Part shown: positions 1 to 6,507 of the stretch, piece after piece
Layout: every line of letters starts with the position of its first letter
How positions within the stretch are numbered: the stretch's first letter is position 1
DNA from: Nitrospinota bacterium
GTDB lineage: Bacteria > Nitrospinota > Nitrospinia > Nitrospinales > VA-1
Assembly (NCBI GenBank): GCA_022567815.1
Contig: JADFGI010000104.1
Span: forward strand, 1-8,809
Length of the DNA stretch: 8,809 nt
Reading direction: 5' to 3'
Notes under the pieces: generated by a model
What the model was told of the DNA's origin: nothing
The model's input: the letters and a program-made list of their open reading frames with translations, nothing else
Database searches by the model: none
Position numbers and translations under genes: made by a program

Positions 1-471
1 ATAGAGGGTCAACGGAATGGAGGGGGGAAATAAACGACCCAGACTGCCCGAGGAGGTCATCAACCCAAGGGAAAAGTTTTTGGAATACATTTCCTTGAGC
101 AGAAGGGGGTAAAGGAGGCCGCCCAAAGCAATGATGGTCACGCCTGATGCTCCCGTGAACGCGGTGAAAAAGGCGCAGGCGGCCAACACGACCATCGGCA
201 CTCCGCCAGTCAAGCCGCCAAGGAATGCCTGGGAAAGGCGGGTCAACCGTTCTGGAGTTTTCCCGTTGGCCAGAATGAAACCGGCGAAAGTGAACAGGGG
301 AATTGCCACCAGGGTCGGGTTGCTGGTAACCCGGTAGAGTTCGATGAATATTGCCGCAGGATCAATTTCCGCGAAATAAAACGCAATGAGCGCGGCAAGG
401 CCGATAACGGCGAATAATGGGGTTCCGAGGAATGCCAGCAAAACGATGGCGGCAAAAATTAAAAAGGCCAT
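1..471 (-). CDS. dctM: TRAP transporter large permease DctM (N-terminal 157 residues, runs off window)
   Basis: This is the large membrane subunit of a tripartite ATP-independent periplasmic (TRAP) transporter, which imports organic acids or similar solutes using a sodium or proton gradient. The frame opens at ATG 471-469 and stays open to the window edge, giving 157 of the roughly 430 residues usual for the family. Visible hallmarks are a hydrophobic N-terminus (residues 1-33), the stretch NPTLVAIPLFTFAGFILANG (51-70), GASGVTIIALGG (107-118) and SGSLGRLFPPSIPL (141-154), all typical of DctM. The start codon touches the edge of a 178-bp repeat, so its upstream region, including a GGTGGG that may act as a ribosome binding site, is supplied by the repeat. 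dctQ lies upstream on the same strand with an unusually long gap of 185 bp. The substrate cannot be told from this subunit. Confidence 0.93.
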   Translation of the reverse strand, partial: MAFLIFAAIVLLAFLGTPLFAVIGLAALIAFYFAEIDPAAIFIELYRVTSNPTLVAIPLFTFAGFILANGKTPERLTRLSQAFLGGLTGGVPMVVLAACAFFTAFTGASGVTIIALGGLLYPLLLKEMYSKNFSLGLMTSSGSLGRLFPPSIPLTLY

Positions 472-648
472 TTAATCCCACCAGTGGGTTTAATTCCCCG
501 TGGCTACTAGCCGTAGGGGCAACAGGCAAAAATCGTTTGCCTGGATAATGTTTGTTGGTAGCGAAAGGTATCGCAATTCGGGTCCAGCGTCACGCTGGCC
601 ACGCGTTTTAAAGGAAAAATCTTGCCGGATACCTTGTCTGTTTGCGGC
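471..648 (-). repeat. 178-bp hairpin-rich dispersed repeat, copy 1 (between dctQ and dctM)
   Basis: Positions 471-648 align without gaps to 1288-1465, with 28 differences by hand count (about 84% identity), in the same orientation. The repeat contains four inverted repeats: CCCAC/GTGGG (477-488); a bulged stem made from CCCC (496-499) and CTAC (504-507) against GTAGGGG (513-519); CAGGCAAA/TTTGCCTG (523-543); and CCAGCGT/ACGCTGG (584-598). The differences cluster in the linker between the third and fourth stems, where 11 of about 26 bases differ. A 56-codon minus-strand ORF (660-490) overlaps the dctQ stop but is made mostly of repeat sequence and is probably not a gene. This could be an intergenic palindromic element, a non-autonomous mobile element, or a structured intercistronic RNA. 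No target-site duplication is evident. Confidence 0.9.
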
Positions 649-656
649 GAAGTTTT

Positions 657-1145
657 TCATTGAGGATTTCCTTTTATGAAGAGAGCCTCCAGAGTTTTCA
701 GGAGGAAGCGTGCGGAAATGACAGAAAAACTGTAAGGCAGAATGATTTGAAAAATCCAGACAGGAATGTCGAGAAAAAGTGTGGCGGACCCTTCCATCTC
801 AAACTCCACGAATCTCCAGGCGGCCCACGCCAAAAATCCGCTGATGATTCCAGCCGTGAAATTGACAATGAACTGGATAAAATTCCCCCATGTGTTGGGT
901 AAAAAATGCGGCAAAAAATCAATGGAGATGTGTTTTGCTTCGCGTACAGCCAGGGACGCACCCAAAAAACCCACCCATAATACCAATTGCCGGATAAAAA
1001 TATCCCCCCACAGAATTCCCTCATTAAAAACGTTACGCATAATGACCTGACTGAAAGTAAGCAGGATCATCAGGGAAAGCAGAACGGTGACGGCCAGCGC
1101 TTCCATTTTTCCCAGAAGGTTTTCGATTTGGTTGAGGAGCCTCAC
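657..1145 (-). CDS. dctQ: TRAP transporter small permease DctQ
   Basis: This is the small membrane subunit of the TRAP transporter, which pairs with DctM. From GTG at 1145 it is 162 residues, normal for DctQ, with four hydrophobic segments. Recognisable stretches are SQVIMRNVFN after helix 1 and LVLWVGFLGASLAVREAKHI in helix 2, matching the conserved DctQ pattern of an arginine-asparagine turn followed by a VRE..HI motif. The frame stays open up to 1298, but that would begin inside the second repeat copy and add a non-hydrophobic leader, so I reject the longer start. GTG 1145 gives the usual short amphipathic lead (RLLNQIENLL), and ATG 1106 is an alternative; neither has a clear ribosome binding site. 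No solute-binding protein gene (dctP) is adjacent, although dctP, dctQ and dctM usually travel together, so it may lie beyond dctM or elsewhere. Confidence 0.9.
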   Translation of the reverse strand: MRLLNQIENLLGKMEALAVTVLLSLMILLTFSQVIMRNVFNEGILWGDIFIRQLVLWVGFLGASLAVREAKHISIDFLPHFLPNTWGNFIQFIVNFTAGIISGFLAWAAWRFVEFEMEGSATLFLDIPVWIFQIILPYSFSVISARFLLKTLEALFIKGNPQ

Positions 1146-1220
1146 GAAAGTTTTTTGAAAAAGGTTGGTCCCGCCGAAGGGAGAAAGCGGACAGGAAAAT
1201 GGATCGGCCCGAATGATCCG

Positions 1221-1248
1221 GAAATTTTCTCCTGACGGAGAGAAATTC
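1221..1248 (-). promoter_or_regulatory. Inverted repeat in the dctQ leader (operator or 5' UTR hairpin)
   Basis: GAAATTTTCTCC (1221-1232) and GGAGAGAAATTC (1237-1248) form an almost perfect 12-bp dyad around the loop TGAC, with one A/A mismatch and one G-T wobble. It lies about 75 bp before the dctQ start and immediately downstream of a candidate -10 box, which suits either an operator for a transcription factor or a hairpin at the 5' end of the dctQ messenger RNA. A second weaker dyad, GGATC (1201-1205) and GATCC (1215-1219), follows it in the transcript direction. The pairing is visible in the sequence; the regulatory role is inferred. Confidence 0.5.
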
Positions 1249-1255
1249 GTTCTAT

Positions 1256-1284
1256 ATAATAATACCTTCGATAAAGAGGCACAA
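1256..1284 (-). promoter_or_regulatory. Candidate sigma70-type promoter for dctQ
   Basis: On the minus strand TTGTGC (1284-1279) and TATTAT (1261-1256) are separated by 17 bp. The -10 box matches the consensus at five of six positions, and the -35 box at only the first three. The pair lies just outside repeat copy 2 and just before the leader dyad, so transcription would begin around 1249. This is a pattern match only, in an AT-rich stretch where chance matches are common. Confidence 0.3.
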
Positions 1285-1287
1285 TGT

Positions 1288-1465
1288 TTTAATCCCACCA
1301 GTGGGTTTTATACCCCGTAGCTACTAGCCGTAGGGGCAACAGGCAATAATCATTTGCCTTGATAATGTTTACCGGCAATGAAAATAGTCTCAATTCGGGT
1401 CCAGCGTCACGCTGGCTACGGCTTTTAAATGAAAACCCTTGTAGGATACCCCGTCTGCTTGCGGC
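1288..1465 (-). repeat. 178-bp hairpin-rich dispersed repeat, copy 2 (between dctQ and the FGE-like gene)
   Basis: This is the second copy of the element at 471-648, exactly the same length and in the same orientation. The CCAGCGT/ACGCTGG hairpin (1401-1415) and the CCCAC/GTGGG hairpin are identical in both copies. Here AGCCGTAG (1326-1333) is also complementary to CTACGGCT (1416-1423), a longer-range pairing lost in copy 1. The stretch sits between divergent genes, ending 27 bp before the start of the FGE-like gene, so it could affect either. With copy 1 it brackets dctQ and its leader, an arrangement in which recombination between the copies would remove 817 bp. Confidence 0.9.
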
Positions 1466-1492
1466 TGGGTCGTTAATTTTGGTTCAATACTT

Positions 1493-2278
1493 ATGCGCCA
1501 AATATTTATTTTTCTGTCGGTTGTCAGCTTTGCCTGCGTGATGGTCCGGGGCGCTGTTGCTGAAGAAAGAGGATCGGAAATGATCTTGATCCCTGCTGGT
1601 GAATTTATCATGGGAAGCTGGGATGACTTTGGAAGAAAGGATGAACATCCGGCCCACCCTGTTTATTTGGACGCATATTACATTGATCGCTATGAGGCGA
1701 CCGGCAAGGATTTTGAAGCCTACATGGACGATCAACCCAGGGTGCATCCCACCATCACCGGCTGGTATGAACGCAAGGTGCGTCCTGACATGGCTCGACG
1801 TCCCGTATTTGGCCTGACCTGGAAACGCTGTCAGAATTATTGTGTCTGGGCGGGAAAACGGCTTCCCACCGAAGCCGAATGGGAGAGAGCGGCAAGAGGT
1901 ACGGACGATCGAATTTACCCATGGGGGAATGAACCTCCTGATCCTTCCCGATCCAATTTTGGACGTTGTTGCTTCGTTATGAAGGGATTGGTCTTCAATG
2001 ATGTTGGAAATTTAAAAGCCGGGAAAACCCCGAATAATATCTTTGATCTTGCCGGAAATGTTGCTGAATGGGTTTTCGATTGGTATGATAAAAATTACTA
2101 CAAGGTGAGTCCACGCAAAAACCCCAAAGGTCCGGAAAAGGGAAGATATCACACAATTCGCGGCGGCGCCTGGAACAGCTTTCCCGGATACCTTAGATCA
2201 AGCGCCCGATATGGTTATAACGATGCCAAGGATTTTTATGGAATTGGTTGCCGTTGCGTCAAATCGGCTGAGGAATAA
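1493..2278 (+). CDS. Exported SUMF1/FGE-fold protein lacking the FGE active-site cysteines
   Basis: This 261-residue protein has an N-terminal signal peptide (about residues 1-23, hydrophobic core then AVA, probable cleavage before EER) followed by one formylglycine-generating-enzyme (SUMF1) domain. Family motifs in order are MILIPAGEFIMGS (30-42), YLDAYYIDRYEAT (58-70), RLPTEAEWERAARG (123-136), YPWGNE (142-147), NIFDLAGNVAEWV (182-194), RGGAW (223-227) and GCRCVK (252-257). True FGEs carry two cysteines just after RGGS[YW]; here that segment reads NSFPGYLRSSAR with no cysteine, so sulfatase activation by the known chemistry is unlikely. The fold is widely reused in periplasmic or binding proteins of unknown role. 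A Cys-Cys pair at 159-160 is unusual. No strong ribosome binding site precedes ATG 1493; the signal peptide supports this start. No sulfatase gene is nearby. Confidence 0.88.
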   Translation: MRQIFIFLSVVSFACVMVRGAVAEERGSEMILIPAGEFIMGSWDDFGRKDEHPAHPVYLDAYYIDRYEATGKDFEAYMDDQPRVHPTITGWYERKVRPDMARRPVFGLTWKRCQNYCVWAGKRLPTEAEWERAARGTDDRIYPWGNEPPDPSRSNFGRCCFVMKGLVFNDVGNLKAGKTPNNIFDLAGNVAEWVFDWYDKNYYKVSPRKNPKGPEKGRYHTIRGGAWNSFPGYLRSSARYGYNDAKDFYGIGCRCVKSAEE

Positions 2279-2326
2279 AATTTTAACCCATCAGCTTCTC
2301 ATTACTTTTTTTAAGAGTTCGTAATA

Positions 2327-3253
2327 ATGGAAAACCTGGATGCAAAAATTGATGTGCTGGTAAGGGAAAAACTCTTTTCTCTGATCCAGGAAAACTCTGT
2401 CCGATTCAAGAAAATTAATATTCGGCAAACAAAAAATAATAATAAAAATTCCATTGAACATCTGGATGAGTTGGTTACTTCATACGAAAGACTGCTGCGG
2501 TCCATGCCCCTGGAATTAATGAATATTGAGCATACAATCAGGCTCAAGTTCCTTGCACCCCTGGAAGAAGAACGGAAAATCAGGATTCTTTCCAGCATCA
2601 ATCAGGAAATGGAATTGATCCTCGAACAAATGGTTACAAAGTTTCAGAACCTATACAAAGTAAAAAGATGCGAAGAGGATTTTAATGTAAGGATGGAAAA
2701 GACCCGTTTGCGCTGTAAGGAGAATGTTGATAAGCAGATGGAAAAGCTGGTCCAAAAACTCCAAACTCAATTGGCGGCCTCAAAATCAATCAGTCCAGCA
2801 CAATTGGAAGAAAAATATGGCATAGACCAGGAAGCACTTAACCAACTGCACCTGGTAAAAGTACTGCAAGACATCAACTCTATTTTTGATGGCTTGAAAA
2901 ATAAAGGTACCGATGAAGTGATTTTGAACACAGTGCATGAAGCAATTATTGAACGGGTGAAAATAGGAAAAGTGTTGGAGAAAATGCTTCCACCAGCACA
3001 TAAAGTGGCGGCCCGAAAAGAATGGAGAATGCGGGTCGCCAAGGAATCCGTTAGATTGAAGGAAATGATTTTATCAATTTATACCCTTGCGGGGCAAATT
3101 CAAAACCCGAAAGAACAACGCAATTACGATGTTATCAATAAAAACTGGGACCGAATTGAAGAAACATTTGGCGACGTTCCTGAAGACCAAGCGGAAATCG
3201 TCATGTCAAAAATAAAGCCTTATTATCATCTTTTGAAAAGCCAGAACCAATAG
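2327..3253 (+). CDS. Conserved-looking hypothetical protein, charged and helical with a coiled coil
   Basis: I do not recognise a family for this 308-residue protein. It has no signal peptide or membrane segment and is rich in Lys, Glu, Leu and Gln. Residues about 1-30 and 43-90 look helical, and 95-150 read as a coiled coil with heptad-like spacing of Leu, Met and Val, followed by a Ser-rich turn (152-157) and a second helical half. Two cysteines occur (115 and 130). The C-terminal part has LPPAHKVAARKEW (221-233) and a final acidic and polar region. A cytoplasmic structural or regulatory role is possible but unsupported. Codon use matches the neighbours. sppA starts 13 bp after its stop, so the two are probably cotranscribed. 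The ribosome binding site is weak (AAGAG about 10 bp upstream). Confidence 0.8.
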   Translation: MENLDAKIDVLVREKLFSLIQENSVRFKKINIRQTKNNNKNSIEHLDELVTSYERLLRSMPLELMNIEHTIRLKFLAPLEEERKIRILSSINQEMELILEQMVTKFQNLYKVKRCEEDFNVRMEKTRLRCKENVDKQMEKLVQKLQTQLAASKSISPAQLEEKYGIDQEALNQLHLVKVLQDINSIFDGLKNKGTDEVILNTVHEAIIERVKIGKVLEKMLPPAHKVAARKEWRMRVAKESVRLKEMILSIYTLAGQIQNPKEQRNYDVINKNWDRIEETFGDVPEDQAEIVMSKIKPYYHLLKSQNQ

Positions 3254-3266
3254 ATTCAGGAGTCGG

Positions 3267-4229
3267 ATGAAACCGTTTTTTAAATTTGCCGTTTTTGTCG
3301 TATTCATGATCGCCGCATCCGGATGCGCTACGTTTAATCTGGGCCCTTCGATAAAGCCGTTGAAGGAAAAGACGCTCATGGGCAAAGGTTCTGACAAGGT
3401 TCTTCTTTTAGACATTCAGGGTCTTATAAGCAATCGGGATAAACGCTCTATCACCGGCTTTCCCATAAAAAAGGGAATGGTGGAAACAGTCCGCGAAATT
3501 TTGATGAAGGCTGAAGAGGATCACAACATCAAAGCCCTGCTTTTGCGCATCAATAGCCCCGGCGGAACCGTGACTTCCAGCGATATCATTTATCATGATA
3601 TCAAGGTCTTCAAGGAAAAAAAGAAGATTAAAGTGTATGTGTCCATCGTGGACCTTGCGGCGTCCGGGGGATACTATATAGCCATGGCGGGCGATAACAT
3701 CATGGCCCACCCGACCTCCCTCACGGGAAGCATTGGGGTCATTGCCGTTAAAATTAATGTCGCTGGGTTGATGGAAAAAATCGGAGTCGATTGGGAAGTG
3801 GTCAAATCTGGAGATAAAAAGGATTTTCTTTCTCCACTGCGGCCATTGACAGCAGAGGAAAAAAGGTTGTTCCAAATTACCATCGACAGTTTTCACAACC
3901 GGTTTGTTGGAGTCATCGTTAAAAACCGGCAAGGTTTGGATTTGGAAGCCGTCCAAACCTTGGCGGATGGCCGGATTTACAATTCAGAACAAGCCTTGGA
4001 GGCAAAATTAATCGATGGAATCGGCTATCTCGACGATACTCTGGAACTTATTGGAAAGGAACTGGGAATAACCGATCCCAAAGTGATCGTCTACCACCGT
4101 CCGGGAGAATACAAGTCTAATTTATATTCCTCACTACCCCAATCGCCAACCATAAATTTGTTGAATATTAATCTTGGCCTTAATTTTGATGAAATTTCTC
4201 CTCATTTTATGTATTTGTGGATGCCTTGA
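3267..4229 (+). CDS. sppA: Signal peptide peptidase SppA, S49 family, lipoprotein
   Basis: This 320-residue serine peptidase of family S49 would cut leftover signal peptides or other membrane peptides at the cell envelope. The N-terminus is a lipoprotein signal with lipobox ASGC (residues 17-20), so Cys20 is probably lipidated, unlike the transmembrane anchor of many SppA proteins. The single catalytic domain shows INSPGG (95-100), the nucleophile motif DLAASGGYY (129-137) with Ser133, LTGSIGVI (152-159), and SGDKKDFLSP (181-190), where Lys185 fits the general base by its 52-residue spacing from Ser133, the spacing known in Bacillus SppA. ADGRIYNSEQA (233-243) and AKLIDGIGYLDD (246-257) complete the family signature. 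The length fits the short, single-domain type. AGGAG at 3258-3262 is a good ribosome binding site. The last 40 residues are polar and not obviously conserved. Confidence 0.95.
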   Translation: MKPFFKFAVFVVFMIAASGCATFNLGPSIKPLKEKTLMGKGSDKVLLLDIQGLISNRDKRSITGFPIKKGMVETVREILMKAEEDHNIKALLLRINSPGGTVTSSDIIYHDIKVFKEKKKIKVYVSIVDLAASGGYYIAMAGDNIMAHPTSLTGSIGVIAVKINVAGLMEKIGVDWEVVKSGDKKDFLSPLRPLTAEEKRLFQITIDSFHNRFVGVIVKNRQGLDLEAVQTLADGRIYNSEQALEAKLIDGIGYLDDTLELIGKELGITDPKVIVYHRPGEYKSNLYSSLPQSPTINLLNINLGLNFDEISPHFMYLWMP

Positions 4230-4300
4230 AATAACAGCTCAAGTTTGGCAAATTCAATCATTTTGGCCGGTTAGGTCTCCCCGTGCGTCTGGATTTAATT

Positions 4301-4321
4301 GATTTTATCCCCAATAAAATC
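4301..4321. repeat. Short perfect inverted repeat upstream of the diguanylate cyclase gene
   Basis: GATTTTAT (4301-4308) and ATAAAATC (4314-4321) are perfect 8-bp arms around CCCCA, in the 138-bp gap between sppA and the next gene. There is no following T-run on either strand, so it is a poor intrinsic terminator. An operator or chance AT-rich dyad are both possible. Nothing else stands out in this gap. Confidence 0.35.
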
Positions 4322-4367
4322 TAACATTGATTGATCCATTAGTCCCTAAAGATAAAAATGCCCTCTT

Positions 4368-6323
4368 ATGCCAAATCACGATTTGAGAATATTAATCGTC
4401 GATGATGACGAAGACGACTTCATTCTGATCCGGGAATTCATGCGTGATGGTTTTCCTGATGCCAATCATCAATTGGATTGGGCGCGTTCTTTTTCGGAAG
4501 CTTTGTCCTGCCTCGACAACAACGAATACAGCATATGCATTTTTGATTTCAGGTTGGGGGAAACCAATGGCCTGGAATTGCTACGAAATGTTCGGAAATC
4601 CGGATGCTCCTTGCCCATCATATTCCTGACGGGTCAGGGTGATGAAAAAACCGCTGTAGACGCGATGAAATCCGGCGCGTCTGATTACCTTAGCAAAGCC
4701 AGCTTGTCAGCAGAAACTCTTTCGCATGTGATCAGCCGATCCCTTAAATTACACAAGGAAGAGGACCAGCGGCGTAAAGCGGAAAGCGCCTTGAACGCGC
4801 AGGACATTTTGCTCCAGGCTGTATCCGACGCTTCCAATTGCTTGTTGACGGGAAAGAATCATAAGGATTCGATTCTGCAGGCCCTCAAAATTTTGGGCGA
4901 GGTCCTGAAGGTGAATTCTGCTGAAATTTATCAAAATTTTGACAGCGCCAATGGCTCCCGAAAAATTATTCAATGCTTCACTTGGACAAAGGACTTCCTG
5001 CATGACGAAAAATATGGTGGCCTTTTTCAGGATCAATCCGGTGAAATTTCCAACCATGAAAGTAAATTTTTGTCTCTGAAAGAAAGTAAGTTTTCACAAA
5101 TTACCATAACGGAGTTGCCCCTGTCGGGAAGAGATTTTTTTCAAGAGACAGGAATTTTATCATTTACGCTGGTTCCCATAACCATCGAGGAAGCGTTTTG
5201 GGGATTCATCGCGTTTGGCGATTCGCAATTGGAGCGGCAATGGTCAAAGAATGAAGAATCTCTTTTGAAAACCATGGCGGCCAACATCGGCAGTAAAATT
5301 CGCCGTCATAACGATGAAGCGGCTTTTCATTCGATTGTGGAAGGAACTTCCTCACAACTGGGGGATGACTTTTTTCGTTCTCTGGTCCACAACCTGGCTT
5401 CGGCTCTTCCTGTTTGTAAAGCCTACGTTTCCGAAATGATCGGCTACAATTCTTCGGAATGCTCTATTCTCGCGGGTTGGGATGGTGGGGAATTTATGAA
5501 CAACCAAATGTTCAACATCAAAAACACGCCTTACGAAGAAGTCATTGCGGGCATGGTCGCTTTCAACTCGGATTCCGACAATGAAAATTTTAACGGCCAT
5601 CCTTTTCTGGGTAAGGAAAATGTCAAAAGTTACGCGGCGGTTCCCTGTTTTGATTCGCAACTAAAAATCATCGGGCATCTGTCGGTCATGGATGACAAGC
5701 CGATGCCTGACAGACAACGCACTCTTTCCATCCTGAAAATTTTTGCCGCCAGGGCAGGGGCGGAACTGGAACGAAAACGGAATGAGAGCCTGATCCGAAA
5801 TATGGCCTATCACGATGCCCTTACCGGACTTCCCAATCGCATTTTATTGAATGATCGTCTGGAAATGGCGTTGGCTCAGGCGCAACGAAGCCAGAGTGTG
5901 TTGGCGGTGCTATTTTTGGATTTCGATCATTTTAAAATGATTAATGATAATTTGGGCCATGAGGTGGGAGATCAGGTGTTAAAAGGAGTTGCGGCCCGAT
6001 TGAAAAAATGTCTCAGGAATCAGGATACAGTTGCACGGTTGGGAGGGGATGAGTTTATTCTTCTGCTCCCGGAGATCCATTCTCCGCTGGATGCCGATAA
6101 CCTGGCAAAAAAACTTCTTCATGTGATCCGTAAACCTCTCAAAATTCAGGAGCATGAACTTAATATCACATTTAGCATTGGCGTTGCCCTTTATCCCCGT
6201 GATGGCGAAACCAGCAACATATTGCTGAAGCATGCCGATGAAGCCTTGTACCTTGCCAAAAACCAGGGAAGGAATTGTTATCAATTTTTTAATTCCAAAG
6301 AAATTGGTAAGAAAGGAAATTAA
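4368..6323 (+). CDS. Response regulator diguanylate cyclase (REC-GAF-GAF-GGDEF)
   Basis: This 651-residue cytoplasmic signalling protein should make cyclic di-GMP from GTP in response to phosphorylation and possibly small-molecule input. The receiver domain (about 6-122) has the acidic pocket VDDDEDD (11-17), phosphoacceptor Asp60 in FDFRLG, Thr88 and Lys110, so it looks active. Two GAF-like regions follow (about 145-310 and 325-468). The C-terminal cyclase (about 478-640) has HDALTGLPNR (482-491), LDFDHFKMIND (517-527), an intact GGDEF (559-563) and an RxxD inhibitory site at 550-553 exactly five residues upstream, predicting product feedback inhibition. No EAL or HD-GYP domain is present. 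It stands alone with no adjacent histidine kinase. ATG 4368 lacks a ribosome binding site; the nearby ATG at 4358 is in another frame and stops after 15 codons. Confidence 0.95.
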   Translation: MPNHDLRILIVDDDEDDFILIREFMRDGFPDANHQLDWARSFSEALSCLDNNEYSICIFDFRLGETNGLELLRNVRKSGCSLPIIFLTGQGDEKTAVDAMKSGASDYLSKASLSAETLSHVISRSLKLHKEEDQRRKAESALNAQDILLQAVSDASNCLLTGKNHKDSILQALKILGEVLKVNSAEIYQNFDSANGSRKIIQCFTWTKDFLHDEKYGGLFQDQSGEISNHESKFLSLKESKFSQITITELPLSGRDFFQETGILSFTLVPITIEEAFWGFIAFGDSQLERQWSKNEESLLKTMAANIGSKIRRHNDEAAFHSIVEGTSSQLGDDFFRSLVHNLASALPVCKAYVSEMIGYNSSECSILAGWDGGEFMNNQMFNIKNTPYEEVIAGMVAFNSDSDNENFNGHPFLGKENVKSYAAVPCFDSQLKIIGHLSVMDDKPMPDRQRTLSILKIFAARAGAELERKRNESLIRNMAYHDALTGLPNRILLNDRLEMALAQAQRSQSVLAVLFLDFDHFKMINDNLGHEVGDQVLKGVAARLKKCLRNQDTVARLGGDEFILLLPEIHSPLDADNLAKKLLHVIRKPLKIQEHELNITFSIGVALYPRDGETSNILLKHADEALYLAKNQGRNCYQFFNSKEIGKKGN

Positions 6324-6507
6324 TAATTTGATTTTGGCTTCTGTGATTTTCCCTTCTTGCCGGATATTCGCCCATCTCAATTGCAGAAAATTCGATTGCT
6401 GGTTTTATTTACCAACCCCTTCAAAGGGAAAAGTTTGATAAAGTATATCCTTTCAGGATTTGCGAATGGTATCGCTCCGTTTACCCCATGAGAAGGCCTT
6501 AAAGATA

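Noticed and set aside
490..660. 56-codon minus-strand ORF overlapping the dctQ stop by ATGA
   Set aside because: It is made almost entirely of the dispersed repeat, and the frame is not maintained in the second repeat copy, so it is an accident of repeat sequence.
1146..1298. N-terminal extension of dctQ to GTG at 1298
   Set aside because: It would start inside repeat copy 2, cover the leader dyad and candidate promoter, and add about 51 residues absent from the DctQ family.
471..1465. CRISPR array or insertion sequence suggested by the repeated segments
   Set aside because: There are only two long copies separated by a normal gene, with no short regular repeats, transposase or terminal inverted repeats.
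3408..3956. 182-codon minus-strand ORF opposite sppA
   Set aside because: It is a shadow of the well-supported SppA frame, with unprotein-like composition rich in His, Phe and Asp.
6324..6507. Possible terminator or small gene between the cyclase gene and yiiM, including CCCT-TCAA-AGGG near 6417-6429
   Set aside because: The stem is only four to five pairs with no T-run, and no ORF with a ribosome binding site fits; nothing convincing is present.
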